Shown here: positions 55,530 through 64,000 of the stretch, piece by piece
Layout: each line of letters begins with the position of its first letter
How positions within the stretch are numbered: position 1 is the first letter of the stretch
NCBI RefSeq assembly: GCF_012689525.1
Contig: NZ_CP051515.1
Location: 1,488,001 to 1,552,000 of the forward strand
Direction: 5' to 3'
Source of the DNA: Paraburkholderia aromaticivorans
Lineage (GTDB): Bacteria; Pseudomonadota; Gammaproteobacteria; Burkholderiales; Burkholderiaceae
Length of the DNA stretch: 64,000 bases
Translations under genes and position numbers: made by a program
Notes under the pieces: generated by a model
What the model was told of the DNA's origin: nothing
Databases searched by the model: none
The model's input: only the letters and a program-made list of their open reading frames with translations

Positions 55530-56429
55530 ATGCCGCCGATCACCGCCGTCCGCACGAGCGCCGTGCCACTACGCAGCGTTGCGCTGATCCTCGTGTCGAT
55601 GTTCTGTTTCGCGCTGGTCGATGCGCTCGCCAAATCCGTGGCGCTCGCTTATCCGGCCAACGAAGTGACGTTCTTTCGCATGCTGTTCGGCCTGGTACCT
55701 GCCGTGGCGGTGTGCCTGCGCGGCAAGCCAATCACCGAGCGGATCAGGCACATGGACGTGCGCGGGCAGACCCTTCGTGCGCTGACGCTGCTCGGCGCCT
55801 CGGGTCTCTTCTTCGCCGGTTTGCCATACATGCCGCTTAGTGAAGCGGTGGCGATCGTCTACTCAGAGACCTTGCTGGTGATCGTGCTCGCGCCGCTGTT
55901 GCTGAAGGAGGCCTTGAAGCCGCGCGATGCGCTGGCCGCCGCGGTCGGCTTTGTCGGCGTGCTGTTCGTGGTGCGTCCGGACGGCTCGCATTCGACTTGG
56001 CTCGGTCCTGTCCTGCTGATGTCTAGCGCGTTCTTCGGCGCGCTATCGATCATTCAGATCAAGCGCATTCGCGCCTCCGACGATTCGGGCACGACGGTGC
56101 TGTATTTCACGGTGATCGGCACGCTCGTCACCGGCGCTTCACTGTTTTTCGCGTGGCGCACGCCCACGCTCCAGGCGCTCGCGGTGATGGCCTTGCTCGG
56201 CGGCTTCGCCACGGCCGGGCAATTGCTGATGACCATGGCGTTTCGCCAGGCCGAGGCCGGCGCGCTCGCGCCGTACAACTACACGAGCATCGTGTGGGCG
56301 GCCCTGTTCGGCTATGTGGCGTGGGGCGAGACGATCGGCGCCATGTCGTTGCTCGGCATTGCATTGATTGTCGGCAGTTCGATTGCCGTTGCGATGCGTG
56401 GGAAGCAGGAAGAAGGGCCGCTCGTATAG
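55530..56429 (+). CDS. EamA/DMT-family permease
   Basis: A 299-residue inner-membrane transporter of the drug/metabolite superfamily with ten predicted helices in two EamA repeats. Markers include FFAGLPYMPLSEAVAIVYSE and the second-repeat APYNYTSIVWAALFGYVAWGE, both typical of RhtA/YdcZ-like members. Probably exports a metabolite or amino acid; no neighbour gives the substrate. Starts MPPITAVRT at a position with a weak ribosome site. Confidence 0.9.
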   Translation: MPPITAVRTSAVPLRSVALILVSMFCFALVDALAKSVALAYPANEVTFFRMLFGLVPAVAVCLRGKPITERIRHMDVRGQTLRALTLLGASGLFFAGLPYMPLSEAVAIVYSETLLVIVLAPLLLKEALKPRDALAAAVGFVGVLFVVRPDGSHSTWLGPVLLMSSAFFGALSIIQIKRIRASDDSGTTVLYFTVIGTLVTGASLFFAWRTPTLQALAVMALLGGFATAGQLLMTMAFRQAEAGALAPYNYTSIVWAALFGYVAWGETIGAMSLLGIALIVGSSIAVAMRGKQEEGPLV

Positions 56430-56777
56430 ATACGCGTGATAGGTCGGCGAACACGTTTCGGCGTTGCCGGATTGCTTCGCAGTTCCAACCATCGTCGGGA
56501 AAAAATACGCATCGAAGCTGGCTTTTTCGGCCAACGGGGCATGCACAATCGGACGATTCGACGCCTGAAGAATATAAATAGAAAATGGGCGCATCCAGTT
56601 CGCGTGCGCCTTCGTACGAGACTTGATCGGTCGAACCCGCGGCCGAAGCCGCGGCCCGCATTCGAGGTCATCGCAGCGGCGTCGAATACACCCATTCGCC
56701 GCTAACCTTCTGATGAATCCGGGCACGCTTGTGAAGCCGCGGACGCGCACGTAACACGACTGGAAGGGGGAGACGTC
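56430..56777. other. Gap between the DMT gene and the DUF4148-motif gene
   Basis: 348 bases with one compact hairpin, CCGCGGC / GCCGCGG around CGAA (56637-56654), lacking a T-run. It could end DMT transcripts weakly. Nothing else supported. Confidence 0.5.
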
Positions 56778-57761
56778 ATGTATAGCGAACCCAGGAAGAT
56801 CGTTCTCGCAAGTCTTGTCGTCAGCGCGGTTGCAATTGCTGCCTACGTGTCGCAGGCCGGCAAACCCTGGCAGGCGACGGACGAATTCGGTTCGGCGCGT
56901 GGTGATGCGCCGGCTTACCGCACGCGCGGCGACACCATCAGCGGCGCGGTCATATCCGGTCCGGTCACCGCTCGCAGTGATTCGAGCAGTGCGATGGCCG
57001 GCAGCCTGCAGGCGGCGCGCAGTAGTCTGCAACGCAACGATCTTGCCGCCGCGCAGGCGCAACTGGATGCGGTCAGTTCCGCTTATCAGGACGACGATCA
57101 GGTGCGCGCGTTGCAAAAGGAAGTGCAGGCGCGCGCGGATAACGAGCAGCGTGCAGTGAACACGGCGCGAGCCGAGAAGACGCCGCAACCTGCTGCGAAG
57201 CCGGCGCGGATGTCTTCGTCGACGCAACATGGCCGGTCGCGTGAAAGCCGCGCTGCGGCCCGCGAACAGACGAACCGCGAGACGAACCGCGCGTCGAGTT
57301 ATGCGGAGAGTCAGGCGGCGTTGGACAACCTGGTAGCCCGCGTCGACAGCAATAGCGCGCCGAACGTGAGAACGCCAGTGAGTGGCGGACCAGTTATGGC
57401 GAGGCAAGCTTCGCCTATTCAGGCCGGGATGAAAACGATGCAGAGCGCGAGCAGCGCGCCGGTCGTCGTGACGCCGCCGCTGGTCCAGCAAGTGCCGCAG
57501 AAACCGCCCGTGGTCTCAACCATGCCGACGGAGCCGCAAGCCGACCTGACCACGCAAGCCACGTTGCCGTCGGCGCCGTTGGTCCAGTCCACGCCGTCCG
57601 GCGGCGCGGTGGTGAGAACGGAAGACGGCCCGAAAACACGCTCGCAGGTGCGCGCGGAAATCGTCCGCGCCCGGCAGAACGGCGGACTTCCCGCGTTCGG
57701 CAATCCCGACCCCGCGGGGCCAGGCGGGGCGCCGAGCCTCACCGGCGCGCCGCGTCCGTAA
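56778..57761 (+). CDS. Membrane-anchored low-complexity protein with C-terminal DUF4148-like motif
   Basis: A 327-residue protein with an N-terminal helix (IVLASLVVSAVAIAAYV) and then mostly disordered Ala/Gln/Ser/Pro-rich sequence, with a helical tetratricopeptide-like patch near 74-120 (ARSSLQRNDLAAAQAQLDAV). The end has TRSQVRAEIVRARQNGGLP, close to the DUF4148 motif at 48049-48357 (TREQVRAELVQLQQAGY). GGAAGGGGGAG precedes the ATG. Function unknown; probably periplasm-facing. Confidence 0.75.
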   Translation: MYSEPRKIVLASLVVSAVAIAAYVSQAGKPWQATDEFGSARGDAPAYRTRGDTISGAVISGPVTARSDSSSAMAGSLQAARSSLQRNDLAAAQAQLDAVSSAYQDDDQVRALQKEVQARADNEQRAVNTARAEKTPQPAAKPARMSSSTQHGRSRESRAAAREQTNRETNRASSYAESQAALDNLVARVDSNSAPNVRTPVSGGPVMARQASPIQAGMKTMQSASSAPVVVTPPLVQQVPQKPPVVSTMPTEPQADLTTQATLPSAPLVQSTPSGGAVVRTEDGPKTRSQVRAEIVRARQNGGLPAFGNPDPAGPGGAPSLTGAPRP

Positions 57762-57802
57762 CGCTGCGCAAACGGGCGATTGGCAGAAAGCCAGCCAGAG
57801 GT

Positions 57803-58582
57803 TTAACCCAGCGAAGCCGCGAGCCGCGCGAAGGTGGGCTCGTCGGTGCGGTCGAAAGCGAGCGGCGTGACGGACACGCGCCCCGACGCCACCACGGCCG
57901 TTTCGCTATCGGGATCGTTCGCGCGCGCGCCACGTTGAAAGCGCAACCAGTGATACGCCATGCCGCGCGGATCGACTTGCGGCAACACGTCGATATCTTC
58001 GACGAGTCCAACGCCCTGGCGAGTCGGCGTAAGCGGACCGGCAAGCGCCGCGTCGACATCGGGAAAGTTGATGTTCAGGCAGGTGGGCGCTGCCTGCTCG
58101 ATTGCGAGCAACTGGCGGATCACGCCGGGCGCGAGCGCACGCGCGGTGTCCCAGCGCACGTTGTCGCGATTGCTGAAAGTCTGGCTCAGCGCGAACGACG
58201 GCAAGCCGAGCAACAGGCCCGTCATGGCGGCGCCGACGGTGCCTGAAAACATCGTTTCAACACCGAGATTGCCGCCGCGATTGATGCCGGAAAGAATCAG
58301 CGTGGGCGGCGTGTCGCGCATCAGGTGGCGCACGCCCATCACGACGCAATCGCCGGGTGTGCCGGCCACGCCGAAACGCCGCTCGCCCTGGCGGCTCACG
58401 CGCAACGGCGAATGCAGGCTGATCGAATGCGACGTGCCACTCTGATCGTGCTCGGGCGCGACCACCCAGACTTCGTGCGCGATCTCGGCGGCCACGGCTT
58501 CGAGTACGGCGAGGCCGGGCGCGTCGATACCGTCGTCGTTCGTCAACAGTACCCGCGGCACTTTGGGTTCATAGGCAGACAT
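57803..58582 (-). CDS. surE: 5'/3'-nucleotidase SurE
   Basis: A metal-dependent phosphatase of 259 residues acting on nucleoside 5'/3'-monophosphates and short polyphosphate. Motifs: LLTNDDGIDAPG (metal-binding aspartates), APEHDQSGTSHSIS, and SGINRGGNLG. The ATG at 58582 follows GAGGAG. Unlike the usual surE-pcm-nlpD-rpoS arrangement, no such partners are here, so it may be a second surE copy. Confidence 0.92.
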   Translation of the reverse strand: MSAYEPKVPRVLLTNDDGIDAPGLAVLEAVAAEIAHEVWVVAPEHDQSGTSHSISLHSPLRVSRQGERRFGVAGTPGDCVVMGVRHLMRDTPPTLILSGINRGGNLGVETMFSGTVGAAMTGLLLGLPSFALSQTFSNRDNVRWDTARALAPGVIRQLLAIEQAAPTCLNINFPDVDAALAGPLTPTRQGVGLVEDIDVLPQVDPRGMAYHWLRFQRGARANDPDSETAVVASGRVSVTPLAFDRTDEPTFARLAASLG

Positions 58583-59122
58583 CGCGGCAAACTCCTCTTG
58601 ATGGGTGGGGAAGGGATGCCTCATTATCCAGCCATCGGCCAGTTCGTGCCTCGATGCAATCCGCGCAGCGCCTTTTCCCACCGGAGACAATTTGCTTTAC
58701 GCGGTTTTTTGGCAACTTTTAAAATAAGAAAAGAATAATTGCGATTCGAGCAATAATTGCTGAATTAATTTATATTGCTGACGCGTGATTACTTATTCTA
58801 TCGAGCGGAAACTATATGCAATGGTAAATTGAGATTTACGATCTGTACGGGTGAAAGCGGTGTGCTATTCTTCGTTCGCCTGGCTCTCCGGGAGCGTTGT
58901 CAAATCAGGCACTTGGGGTGTACTCGCGAGAGGAGTACGCCCCATTTCATTTCCACGACTTCTACAACGCGCAATTCCATATAAAGTGAAATGATCGGAA
59001 AGTTAAAACTCGTCGACGTCGTATAGGCGCAACGCTGTAATTAACTGAAAAACAGTCTTTCGCTTTGTGGGCTATTCTCCGCCGCTCGATAGCATTCGCT
59101 ATTCGAGTTAGGAGAGAAATCA
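58583..59122. other. 540-base gap upstream of the second porin, with a strong hairpin
   Basis: The stretch 58690-58860 is strikingly AT-rich for this genome. At 58915-58943 an 11-bp stem (GGGGTGTACTC / GAGTACGCCCC, one G-T pair) with a seven-base loop is followed by ATTTCATTT. This could end a small RNA or act in the porin leader. No coding sequence is convincing. Confidence 0.5.
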
Positions 59123-60268
59123 ATGAACAAATTCGTCCTGTCGAGCCTCTCGCTCGCTCTTATCGGCACCGCGAGTGCCGCTCACGCACAAAGCTCGGTC
59201 ACGCTGTACGGCCTGATCGACACCGGGCTGACCTACACCAGCAACGCGGGTGGCAGCAGCAACTTCCAGCAAGCCAGCGGCATGCTGAACGGCAACCGTT
59301 GGGGCCTGCGCGGTTCGGAAGATCTGGGTGGCGGCCTGAAGGCGATCTTCGTCCTCGAAAACGGCTTCAACCTCTCGACCGGCAAGCTGGGTCAGAACAG
59401 CCGCGAGTTCGGCCGCCAGGCATTCGTCGGCCTGTCGAGCGACCAGTACGGCGCGGTCACGCTCGGCCGCCAGTACGACAGCGTGGTCGACTATCTCGGC
59501 CCGCTCGCGCTGAACGGTACGCAATACGGCGGCACGCTCGCCTCGCATCCGTACGACAACGACAACCTGAACAACTCGGTGCGTATCAACAATGCCGTGA
59601 AGTTTCAGAGCGTCAATTACGGTGGCTTCAAGGTCGGCGCACTGTATGGCTTCTCGAACGCGGCGGGCAGCTTCGCGGACAGCCGCGCGTATAGCGTCGG
59701 CGCATCGTATGTGTTCGGCGGCCTGAAGGTCGCGGCAGGCTACCTGCAACTGAACGGCGGCGGTTCGAGCACCAACACGAGCGGCGCGGTAGCAAGCGGC
59801 GACTCCACCTTCAACGCGGCGCGTCAACGCACCTATGGCGCGGGCGTCAACTACGCGTTCGGCGCGGCCAATGTCGGGCTCGTGTTCACGCAAACGCAGT
59901 TGAACGGCGCGACGGCGATCGGCTCCAACGCATCGGGCACGACGAGCGGCCTGACGCTGAATAGCGGCAGCGCACGTTTCACAAACTATGAAGTGAACGG
60001 CCGTTACGCGTTCACGCCGGCATGGACGGTGTCGGGCGCTTATACATTCACGGACGCGCGTCTCGACGGTGCCAGCCCGAAGTATCACCAGATCACGTTG
60101 CAGACGGACTATGCGTTGTCCAAACGCACCGACGTCTATGCTGAAGCGGCTTATCAGCATGTCGGCAGCACGGGCAATTCGGGTATCACGGCTGATATCG
60201 TCGGCGTGAGCGCTTCGTCGACCGACTCGCAGGTGGTCGGCACGGTGGGTATCCGTCACCGCTTCTAA
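59123..60268 (+). CDS. Outer-membrane porin, second copy
   Basis: A 381-residue general porin with signal peptide (ALIGTASAAHA, cleaved before QSSVTLYG) and the same family blocks as the porin at 46753-47904 (NRWGLRGSEDLGGGLKAI, FGRQAFVGLSS, terminal GTVGIRHRF). AGGAGAG sits seven bases before ATG. External loops differ clearly from the first porin, so pore properties may differ. Confidence 0.95.
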   Translation: MNKFVLSSLSLALIGTASAAHAQSSVTLYGLIDTGLTYTSNAGGSSNFQQASGMLNGNRWGLRGSEDLGGGLKAIFVLENGFNLSTGKLGQNSREFGRQAFVGLSSDQYGAVTLGRQYDSVVDYLGPLALNGTQYGGTLASHPYDNDNLNNSVRINNAVKFQSVNYGGFKVGALYGFSNAAGSFADSRAYSVGASYVFGGLKVAAGYLQLNGGGSSTNTSGAVASGDSTFNAARQRTYGAGVNYAFGAANVGLVFTQTQLNGATAIGSNASGTTSGLTLNSGSARFTNYEVNGRYAFTPAWTVSGAYTFTDARLDGASPKYHQITLQTDYALSKRTDVYAEAAYQHVGSTGNSGITADIVGVSASSTDSQVVGTVGIRHRF

Positions 60269-60510
60269 GCGGACGGTTTGAGCAGAACGCAGTAGAAAGG
60301 CCCGCAATTTGCGGGCTTTTCTGTTTGCTGATGGCGCAGCAATTCGAGCGCGGTCGGCTCGATTGCATCGGCGGTCTGTGGGCGCAGCATGATGAAGCCG
60401 ACCAACAGCAGCATGCCGATCACCGGCCCGGGCACCGGCAAATGGAACACGTACGACACACCTTCGCCGAGGCACTGAAAAGTGAGCAGGGCGGTGAGCG
60501 CTTGAAGCAT
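60265..60510 (-). pseudogene. Truncated LrgA/CidA-family holin-like gene
   Basis: From the ATG at 60510 (GGAG eight bases upstream) the sequence MLQALTALLTFQCLGEGV... with LPVPGPVIGMLLLVGF matches the N-terminal half of CidA/LrgA membrane proteins. After about 60 codons (ELLRH) homology stops and the frame runs through the porin terminator to a stop at 60265, giving 81 residues against a usual 115-140. The second half, with two further helices, and lrgB are missing. Most likely a remnant left by a deletion. Confidence 0.7.
60296..60320 (+). terminator. Rho-independent terminator of the second porin
   Basis: GCCCGCA / TGCGGGC stem with AAAG before and CTTTT after; 27 bases after the porin stop. 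It also lies inside the 3' part of the lrgA remnant on the other strand. Confidence 0.88.
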
Positions 60511-60657
60511 GGCAGTCTCCAGAACGCGAAACAGAAAATGCGCCATTGTGTACCATGCAGATTGCCTCGTGCTGGCTCGCTGCCTGAGCCAGGCGTGGGC
60601 TTTGCTGTTTGAGGCAGATGCGCACGTCAACCAACACACCGTCCCGGACGAGTTGCC

Positions 60658-61821
60658 ATGCAGACACAAGCGTTTAAGATTGCAATCGACGATCACGATA
60701 TCGACGATCTTCGCCGGCGAATTCGCGCGACCCGTTGGGCACCGGCGACGCCGTCGCCGGCCTGGCAACAGGGCGCCGATGCCACATGGCTGCGTCAACT
60801 GGCTGAGTATTGGGCCGAGCGTTTCGACTGGCGCGCGGCCGAGCGCGGCTTGAATCAGCAGCCGCAATTTCTCGCCGATGTACAAGGGCAACGCGTGCAT
60901 TTCGTCCATCGGCGCGGCGCAGGACCGGCTCCGTATCCGCTCGTGATCACCCATGGCTGGCCCGGCTCGTTCTTCGAGTTTCATGCGTTGCTCGACCGCT
61001 TATGCGACCCGGCCGCGTCCGGCGGCGATCCTGCCGATGCCTTCGATGTCGTCGTGCCTTCGCTGCCTGGCTTTGCGTTTTCGCAGGCGCCCGCGCAATC
61101 CGGCATGTCCGCGTTTCAGGTGGCGGATTTGTGGGCCTCGCTGATGCAAGGCCTCGGTTATCAGCGCTTCGGCGCGCAAGGCGGCGATCTCGGCGCGGGC
61201 GTATCGATCGCGCTCGCCGCGCGGCATCCGCAAGCCGTCGACGGCATTCATCTCAACTTCCTGCCGAGCTCGTATGAGCCGGCCATCGGCGCGGCGCAAA
61301 AACCGCTTACGCCGGCAGAAGAAAATTTCCTGCGGGAGAAAAACGAGTGGGCCGCGCTCGAAGGCGGTTATGCGCACATGCACACCACCAAACCGCAGAC
61401 GCTCGCTGCGTCGCTCAACGATTCGCCAGTGGGACTGGCTGCATGGATCGGCGAGAAGTTTCGCGCGTGGAGCGATTGCGAAGGCGACGTGGAGCGTGTG
61501 TTTTCTAAAGACGAGCTGCTGACCAACATCTCGCTCTACTGGTACACGCAGTGTATCGGCCCGGCGATCCAGATGTACTGGGAAAACCGCTTGCAGCCGA
61601 TGCGTTTCGCAGAAGGACAACGCGTCGCGCCGCCGGTCGGCTTTGCGCACTTTCCGAAGGAGATCAATCACCCGCCGCGCAGTTGGCTCGAAAGAACGTT
61701 CGACGTCGTGCAGTGGAGCGACATGCCGGGCGGCGGACATTTCGCGGCAATGGAAAAGCCCGATTTGCTCGCCGCGGAAATTCGCCAGTTCTTCCGGCCG
61801 CTGCGGCAGCCGCGGAGCTAG
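60658..61821 (+). CDS. Epoxide hydrolase with EHN domain
   Basis: A 387-residue alpha/beta hydrolase of the EHN epoxide hydrolase group. N-terminal EHN segment ([20 protein letters not shown]), oxyanion motif HGWPGSFFEF, nucleophile aspartate in AQGGDLGAG, and catalytic histidine in GGGHFAAME. It probably opens epoxides to diols. A tyrosine pair for epoxide activation is plausible in the lid (LYWYTQCIG). No regulator is complete next to it, but remnants follow. Confidence 0.9.
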   Translation: MQTQAFKIAIDDHDIDDLRRRIRATRWAPATPSPAWQQGADATWLRQLAEYWAERFDWRAAERGLNQQPQFLADVQGQRVHFVHRRGAGPAPYPLVITHGWPGSFFEFHALLDRLCDPAASGGDPADAFDVVVPSLPGFAFSQAPAQSGMSAFQVADLWASLMQGLGYQRFGAQGGDLGAGVSIALAARHPQAVDGIHLNFLPSSYEPAIGAAQKPLTPAEENFLREKNEWAALEGGYAHMHTTKPQTLAASLNDSPVGLAAWIGEKFRAWSDCEGDVERVFSKDELLTNISLYWYTQCIGPAIQMYWENRLQPMRFAEGQRVAPPVGFAHFPKEINHPPRSWLERTFDVVQWSDMPGGGHFAAMEKPDLLAAEIRQFFRPLRQPRS

Positions 61822-61941
61822 TCAAAACGCGGCCGCGCTGCCGCCGCCAGGCAGCGTTGGAACCAATGCACCAGGCCGAGCTGCACACCGCGCGCATCCG
61901 CGCCGGGATAGGCCAGTGCGAGACCCGCATTGGCGACGCCG

Positions 61942-62088
61942 GCCAAGGCGATCGAACTCGCGCTGCAGCGCCATCGCGGCCGCCCCGGCGACGCCGCGCG
62001 CGAACTCAGCATCTCGCGCACCACGCTTTATCGTCTGCTCACTTCACACGGCATGCAATACGGAGATGAACCGGACGCGGCGGAATAG
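61942..62088 (+). pseudogene. C-terminal Fis-type HTH remnant of a sigma-54-style regulator
   Basis: Forty-eight codons read AKAIELALQRHRGRPGD, AARELSISRTTLYRLL, then GMQYGDEPDAAE and a stop. This is the HTH_8 tail that ends enhancer-binding regulators such as PrpR. No AAA+ domain lies upstream; a stop occurs at 61909 in the same frame. So this is a fragment. On the opposite strand (61822-61930) a short stretch may be another gene fragment. Confidence 0.65.
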
Positions 62089-62528
62089 CGCTTTTGTCTG
62101 TCGCAAAGTTGCGAGCGCGTGGGCATGCAAATGACGTGTCTGCCAATCGTAAGCACATCGACGGAATCGCAACGAGTAAGTTATTCGCGACGCTCCATAT
62201 CGCATCCGCAATTATTGCGCGATGCCGATGATCCGCATGAGCCTGCGACAGCGCCACGTCATGTCTCTCTGCGTTTTGGCGGAAAGGCAATGCAAGGACG
62301 TGAAACGATAGACCAACCCTGATGACTGCGCCCCGGTTCATCCGACTCCATCGCCGCAGATCAGCGTGCCCGGCTCGAATGTGACGCCACGATGGCACGA
62401 TTCGCGATTTCAAATGTCGCGCACCTTGCGGGTGCTTTCGCGCCCCAGGCAAGAACATGTGGATCAACCTCCGACAGTAACGGCATCGCTAAAAGGCGAT
62501 CCGTCGCTCACGCGCGCTGAGGAGCAAC
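62089..62528. other. Gap upstream of the glycosyltransferase-like gene
   Basis: 440 bases of mixed composition, with a less GC-rich patch near 62140-62230. I see no coding sequence, terminator or repeat that can be supported; it likely contains the promoter of the next gene and decayed DNA continuing from the remnants. Confidence 0.4.
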
Positions 62529-63488
62529 GTGAATCTTTTTCCGTGCACTCTCGTTTATGTCGATGCCGATGCGAAGCCGGGTCCCAACTCGACGAATCGC
62601 GATCCGCTCTCGTACGTGAGCCAGGCGATCTGCCTGAATAACAGCTTGCGGCGCGTGGGCATGCCGACCTTGACCATCATGACCAACGCGCCGGAGCTGG
62701 TCGCGCGCCGGCTCGAAGGCATGCCGACGGAGAAACGCCCGGCCGTCACGCCACTGACCGCGACGATCGAGTTGCCGAAGAACACGCCGTTCTACGCCGC
62801 GCATTTCAAGCTCGACCTGATGGACCAGGTAGCGGAGAGCTTGCCCGCCGACACGATGATGTTGTTGCTCGACGCCGACATGGTGGCGCTGCTGCCGCTC
62901 GACCCCGATCTGATCGAACGATGCGCGCAAGCCGGCCTCGGCGTATTCGATATTTCGGATCAGGTGTTTCCGGCCTACGGCAGCGAGCGCGTAGTCGCGG
63001 ATCTGCAAATCGTCGCTGATCAGCGGTTGATGAATCCGCGCTGGTACGGCGGCGAATTTCTACTCGCGACACCCGCTGCGTTGCGCCGGCTGGTGCCGCG
63101 TGCGCGAGCCAGTTACGCACGCTATCTCAGCGAAAGCGAGCGTCTGAGGCATCACGGCGACGAAGCGTTCATCTCGGCCGCGCTCAATGCGCTCAGCGAC
63201 GAAGGGCAAGTGCTGATCGAAGTCGGTGCGTATCAGGCTGTAGGGCGTCATTGGCCCGGCAACAACTATCGGGATTTGCGCTGGTTCCGCTGCTGTTCGT
63301 TCGTCCATTTGCCCGGCGGCAAGGCACTCCTCGAAAAAGAAGCGCGTTTCGACGATTTCGTGCCGGACCGTTTCTGGCGCAACATGCGCGTGGCGCATTT
63401 GCGTGGCCGCGTGCGTCACGCGGTCAAGCGGATCGTGAGGATGCTGAACGTGGAGCGGCTCGCGGCGCGCATGCGCTGCGCGGCGTGA
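62529..63488 (+). CDS. Glycosyltransferase-like protein (GT-A fold, DxD motif)
   Basis: A 319-residue cytoplasmic protein starting at GTG with GGAG four bases upstream. MMLLLDADMVALLPL holds a DxD-type nucleotide-sugar/metal motif, and RWYGGEFLLATPAALRRL and WPGNNYRDLRW resemble the acceptor side of glycogenin-like GT-A enzymes. A basic C-terminal tail (LRGRVRHAVKRIVRM) could attach it to the membrane. Acceptor and sugar are unknown; it stands alone, with no polysaccharide cluster. Confidence 0.6.
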   Translation: MNLFPCTLVYVDADAKPGPNSTNRDPLSYVSQAICLNNSLRRVGMPTLTIMTNAPELVARRLEGMPTEKRPAVTPLTATIELPKNTPFYAAHFKLDLMDQVAESLPADTMMLLLDADMVALLPLDPDLIERCAQAGLGVFDISDQVFPAYGSERVVADLQIVADQRLMNPRWYGGEFLLATPAALRRLVPRARASYARYLSESERLRHHGDEAFISAALNALSDEGQVLIEVGAYQAVGRHWPGNNYRDLRWFRCCSFVHLPGGKALLEKEARFDDFVPDRFWRNMRVAHLRGRVRHAVKRIVRMLNVERLAARMRCAA

Positions 63489-63549
63489 AGAGCTAGCCGC
63501 GTCAGTCGCCTATGCATGGCAGCGAGCGCCCGCAAAGCGCGTTCGCCCG

Positions 63550-64000
63550 TCACATTTTCACATCGATACGTCCATAGACGCCGTTCGCTTCTTCATTCGG
63601 CCCGGCGGCGAAAAACAGCGTGTTGACCGGCTGATTGCTGAGCCCATTGCCGAACGCGATACCCCAAAGGCCGTGCTGCACGAACGACGTGTTATCGGGC
63701 GAGTTGATGGCGCCGAGAGACTGGCCGCTCGCCGGATCGAAGGCGTTGATCGTGCCGTCACCGAAATTGCCGATCAGCACGTCGCCACTGAAGCGTCCAA
63801 AATTGGCCGGCGCCTGCGTGACGCCCCACGGCGCGTTCAGCACGCCCCCTGAGGCGAAACGCTGCAACAGGTTGCCCGCCGTATCGTAGACATCCACGAA
63901 ACCGAGGCCGGCGCCGTCGACGTTGTCGTGGGCCGCCGCGTCCTGTTTCGCGTAGGTCACGAAAAGCTTCGCGCCGATTGCCTGAATGCCGAACGGCGCA
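63550..64000 (-). CDS. TIGR03118-family exported beta-propeller protein, 5' end beyond the window
   Basis: Only the last 149 codons are seen (KLFVTYAKQDAAAHDN, GFVDVYDTAGNLLQRF, GLWGIAFGNG, FFAAGPNEEANGVYG). These repeats match the uncharacterised TIGR03118 family, probably a secreted beta-propeller. The frame is open to the right edge. Confidence 0.8.
   Translation of the reverse strand, partial: APFGIQAIGAKLFVTYAKQDAAAHDNVDGAGLGFVDVYDTAGNLLQRFASGGVLNAPWGVTQAPANFGRFSGDVLIGNFGDGTINAFDPASGQSLGAINSPDNTSFVQHGLWGIAFGNGLSNQPVNTLFFAAGPNEEANGVYGRIDVKM

Noticed and set aside
58775..58984. A 69-codon frame upstream of the second porin
   Set aside because: Codon use is unlike the neighbours, there is no ribosome site, and it runs through a strong hairpin.
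61822..61930. LysR-like C-terminal fragment on the minus strand
   Set aside because: About 40 residues (ending AARPRFD) give no firm family match; kept only as a hint of decayed DNA.
62039..62467. A 142-codon frame on the minus strand
   Set aside because: No recognisable domain or ribosome site; it overlaps the regulator remnant and low-information DNA.

Overview
The window looks like chromosomal DNA of a high-GC beta-proteobacterium, most probably a Paraburkholderia or close Burkholderiaceae relative. The reasons are the GC-rich codon use, two general porins of the Burkholderia type, two small proteins with the Burkholderiaceae DUF4148 motif, an HPII-type catalase, and a split cobalamin locus governed by a B12 riboswitch. 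No tRNA, rRNA, insertion sequence, prophage or CRISPR array was seen. Both window edges cut a gene: a katE catalase on the left and a TIGR03118-type protein on the right.

Layout: 1-3.6 kb catalase and a periplasmic trehalase; 3.9-10.1 kb a four-gene signalling operon (CHASE3/GAF hybrid kinase with three receivers, CheR, CheB, receiver-kinase) followed by a LuxR-type regulator; 11-15.3 kb a LysR regulator divergent from an aromatic aminotransferase, a class II aldolase and a PanE-like reductase; 15.3-21 kb a FAD monooxygenase with a DUF2783 partner, an AI-2E family membrane protein with an extra C-terminal domain, and a DUF445 protein; 21-24.8 kb an SbcD/SbcC-like nuclease-ATPase pair; 25-26.7 kb a small AT-richer type VI secretion cassette (Hcp, Tlde1-like peptidoglycan effector, duplicated membrane protein as likely immunity); 26.7-35.6 kb cobalamin synthesis in two divergent arms; 35.7-39 kb metE/metR; 39-42.3 kb a polyamine-binding protein, agmatinase and LysR; 42.4-46 kb an AraC regulator, an exported hydrolase and a drug exporter; 46-50.2 kb porin, DUF4148 protein and two beta-carbonic anhydrases; 50.3-55.2 kb an AlkB-like oxygenase, a second trehalase and a glycosidase lipoprotein; 55.5-64 kb a DMT transporter, a DUF4148-motif protein, SurE, a second porin, an LrgA remnant, an epoxide hydrolase, a regulator remnant and a glycosyltransferase-like protein.

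How genes work together: the cobalamin arms supply most corrin-ring methylation steps between precorrin-2 and the corrinoid, while the neighbouring metE gives a B12-independent route to methionine. The Hcp/Tlde1/membrane trio is a self-contained interbacterial attack and self-protection unit that would rely on a T6SS encoded elsewhere. The AlkB-like gene carries a perfect CTGT-N8-ACAG LexA operator filling the spacer of its promoter, so it is very probably an SOS gene. The best candidates for a second look are the T6SS cassette with its apparently frameshifted, internally duplicated immunity gene, the SOS-controlled AlkB, the mixed aerobic/anaerobic cobalamin gene set with an in-frame 36-bp repeat tract in cobG, and the zinc-hook-less SbcCD-like pair.
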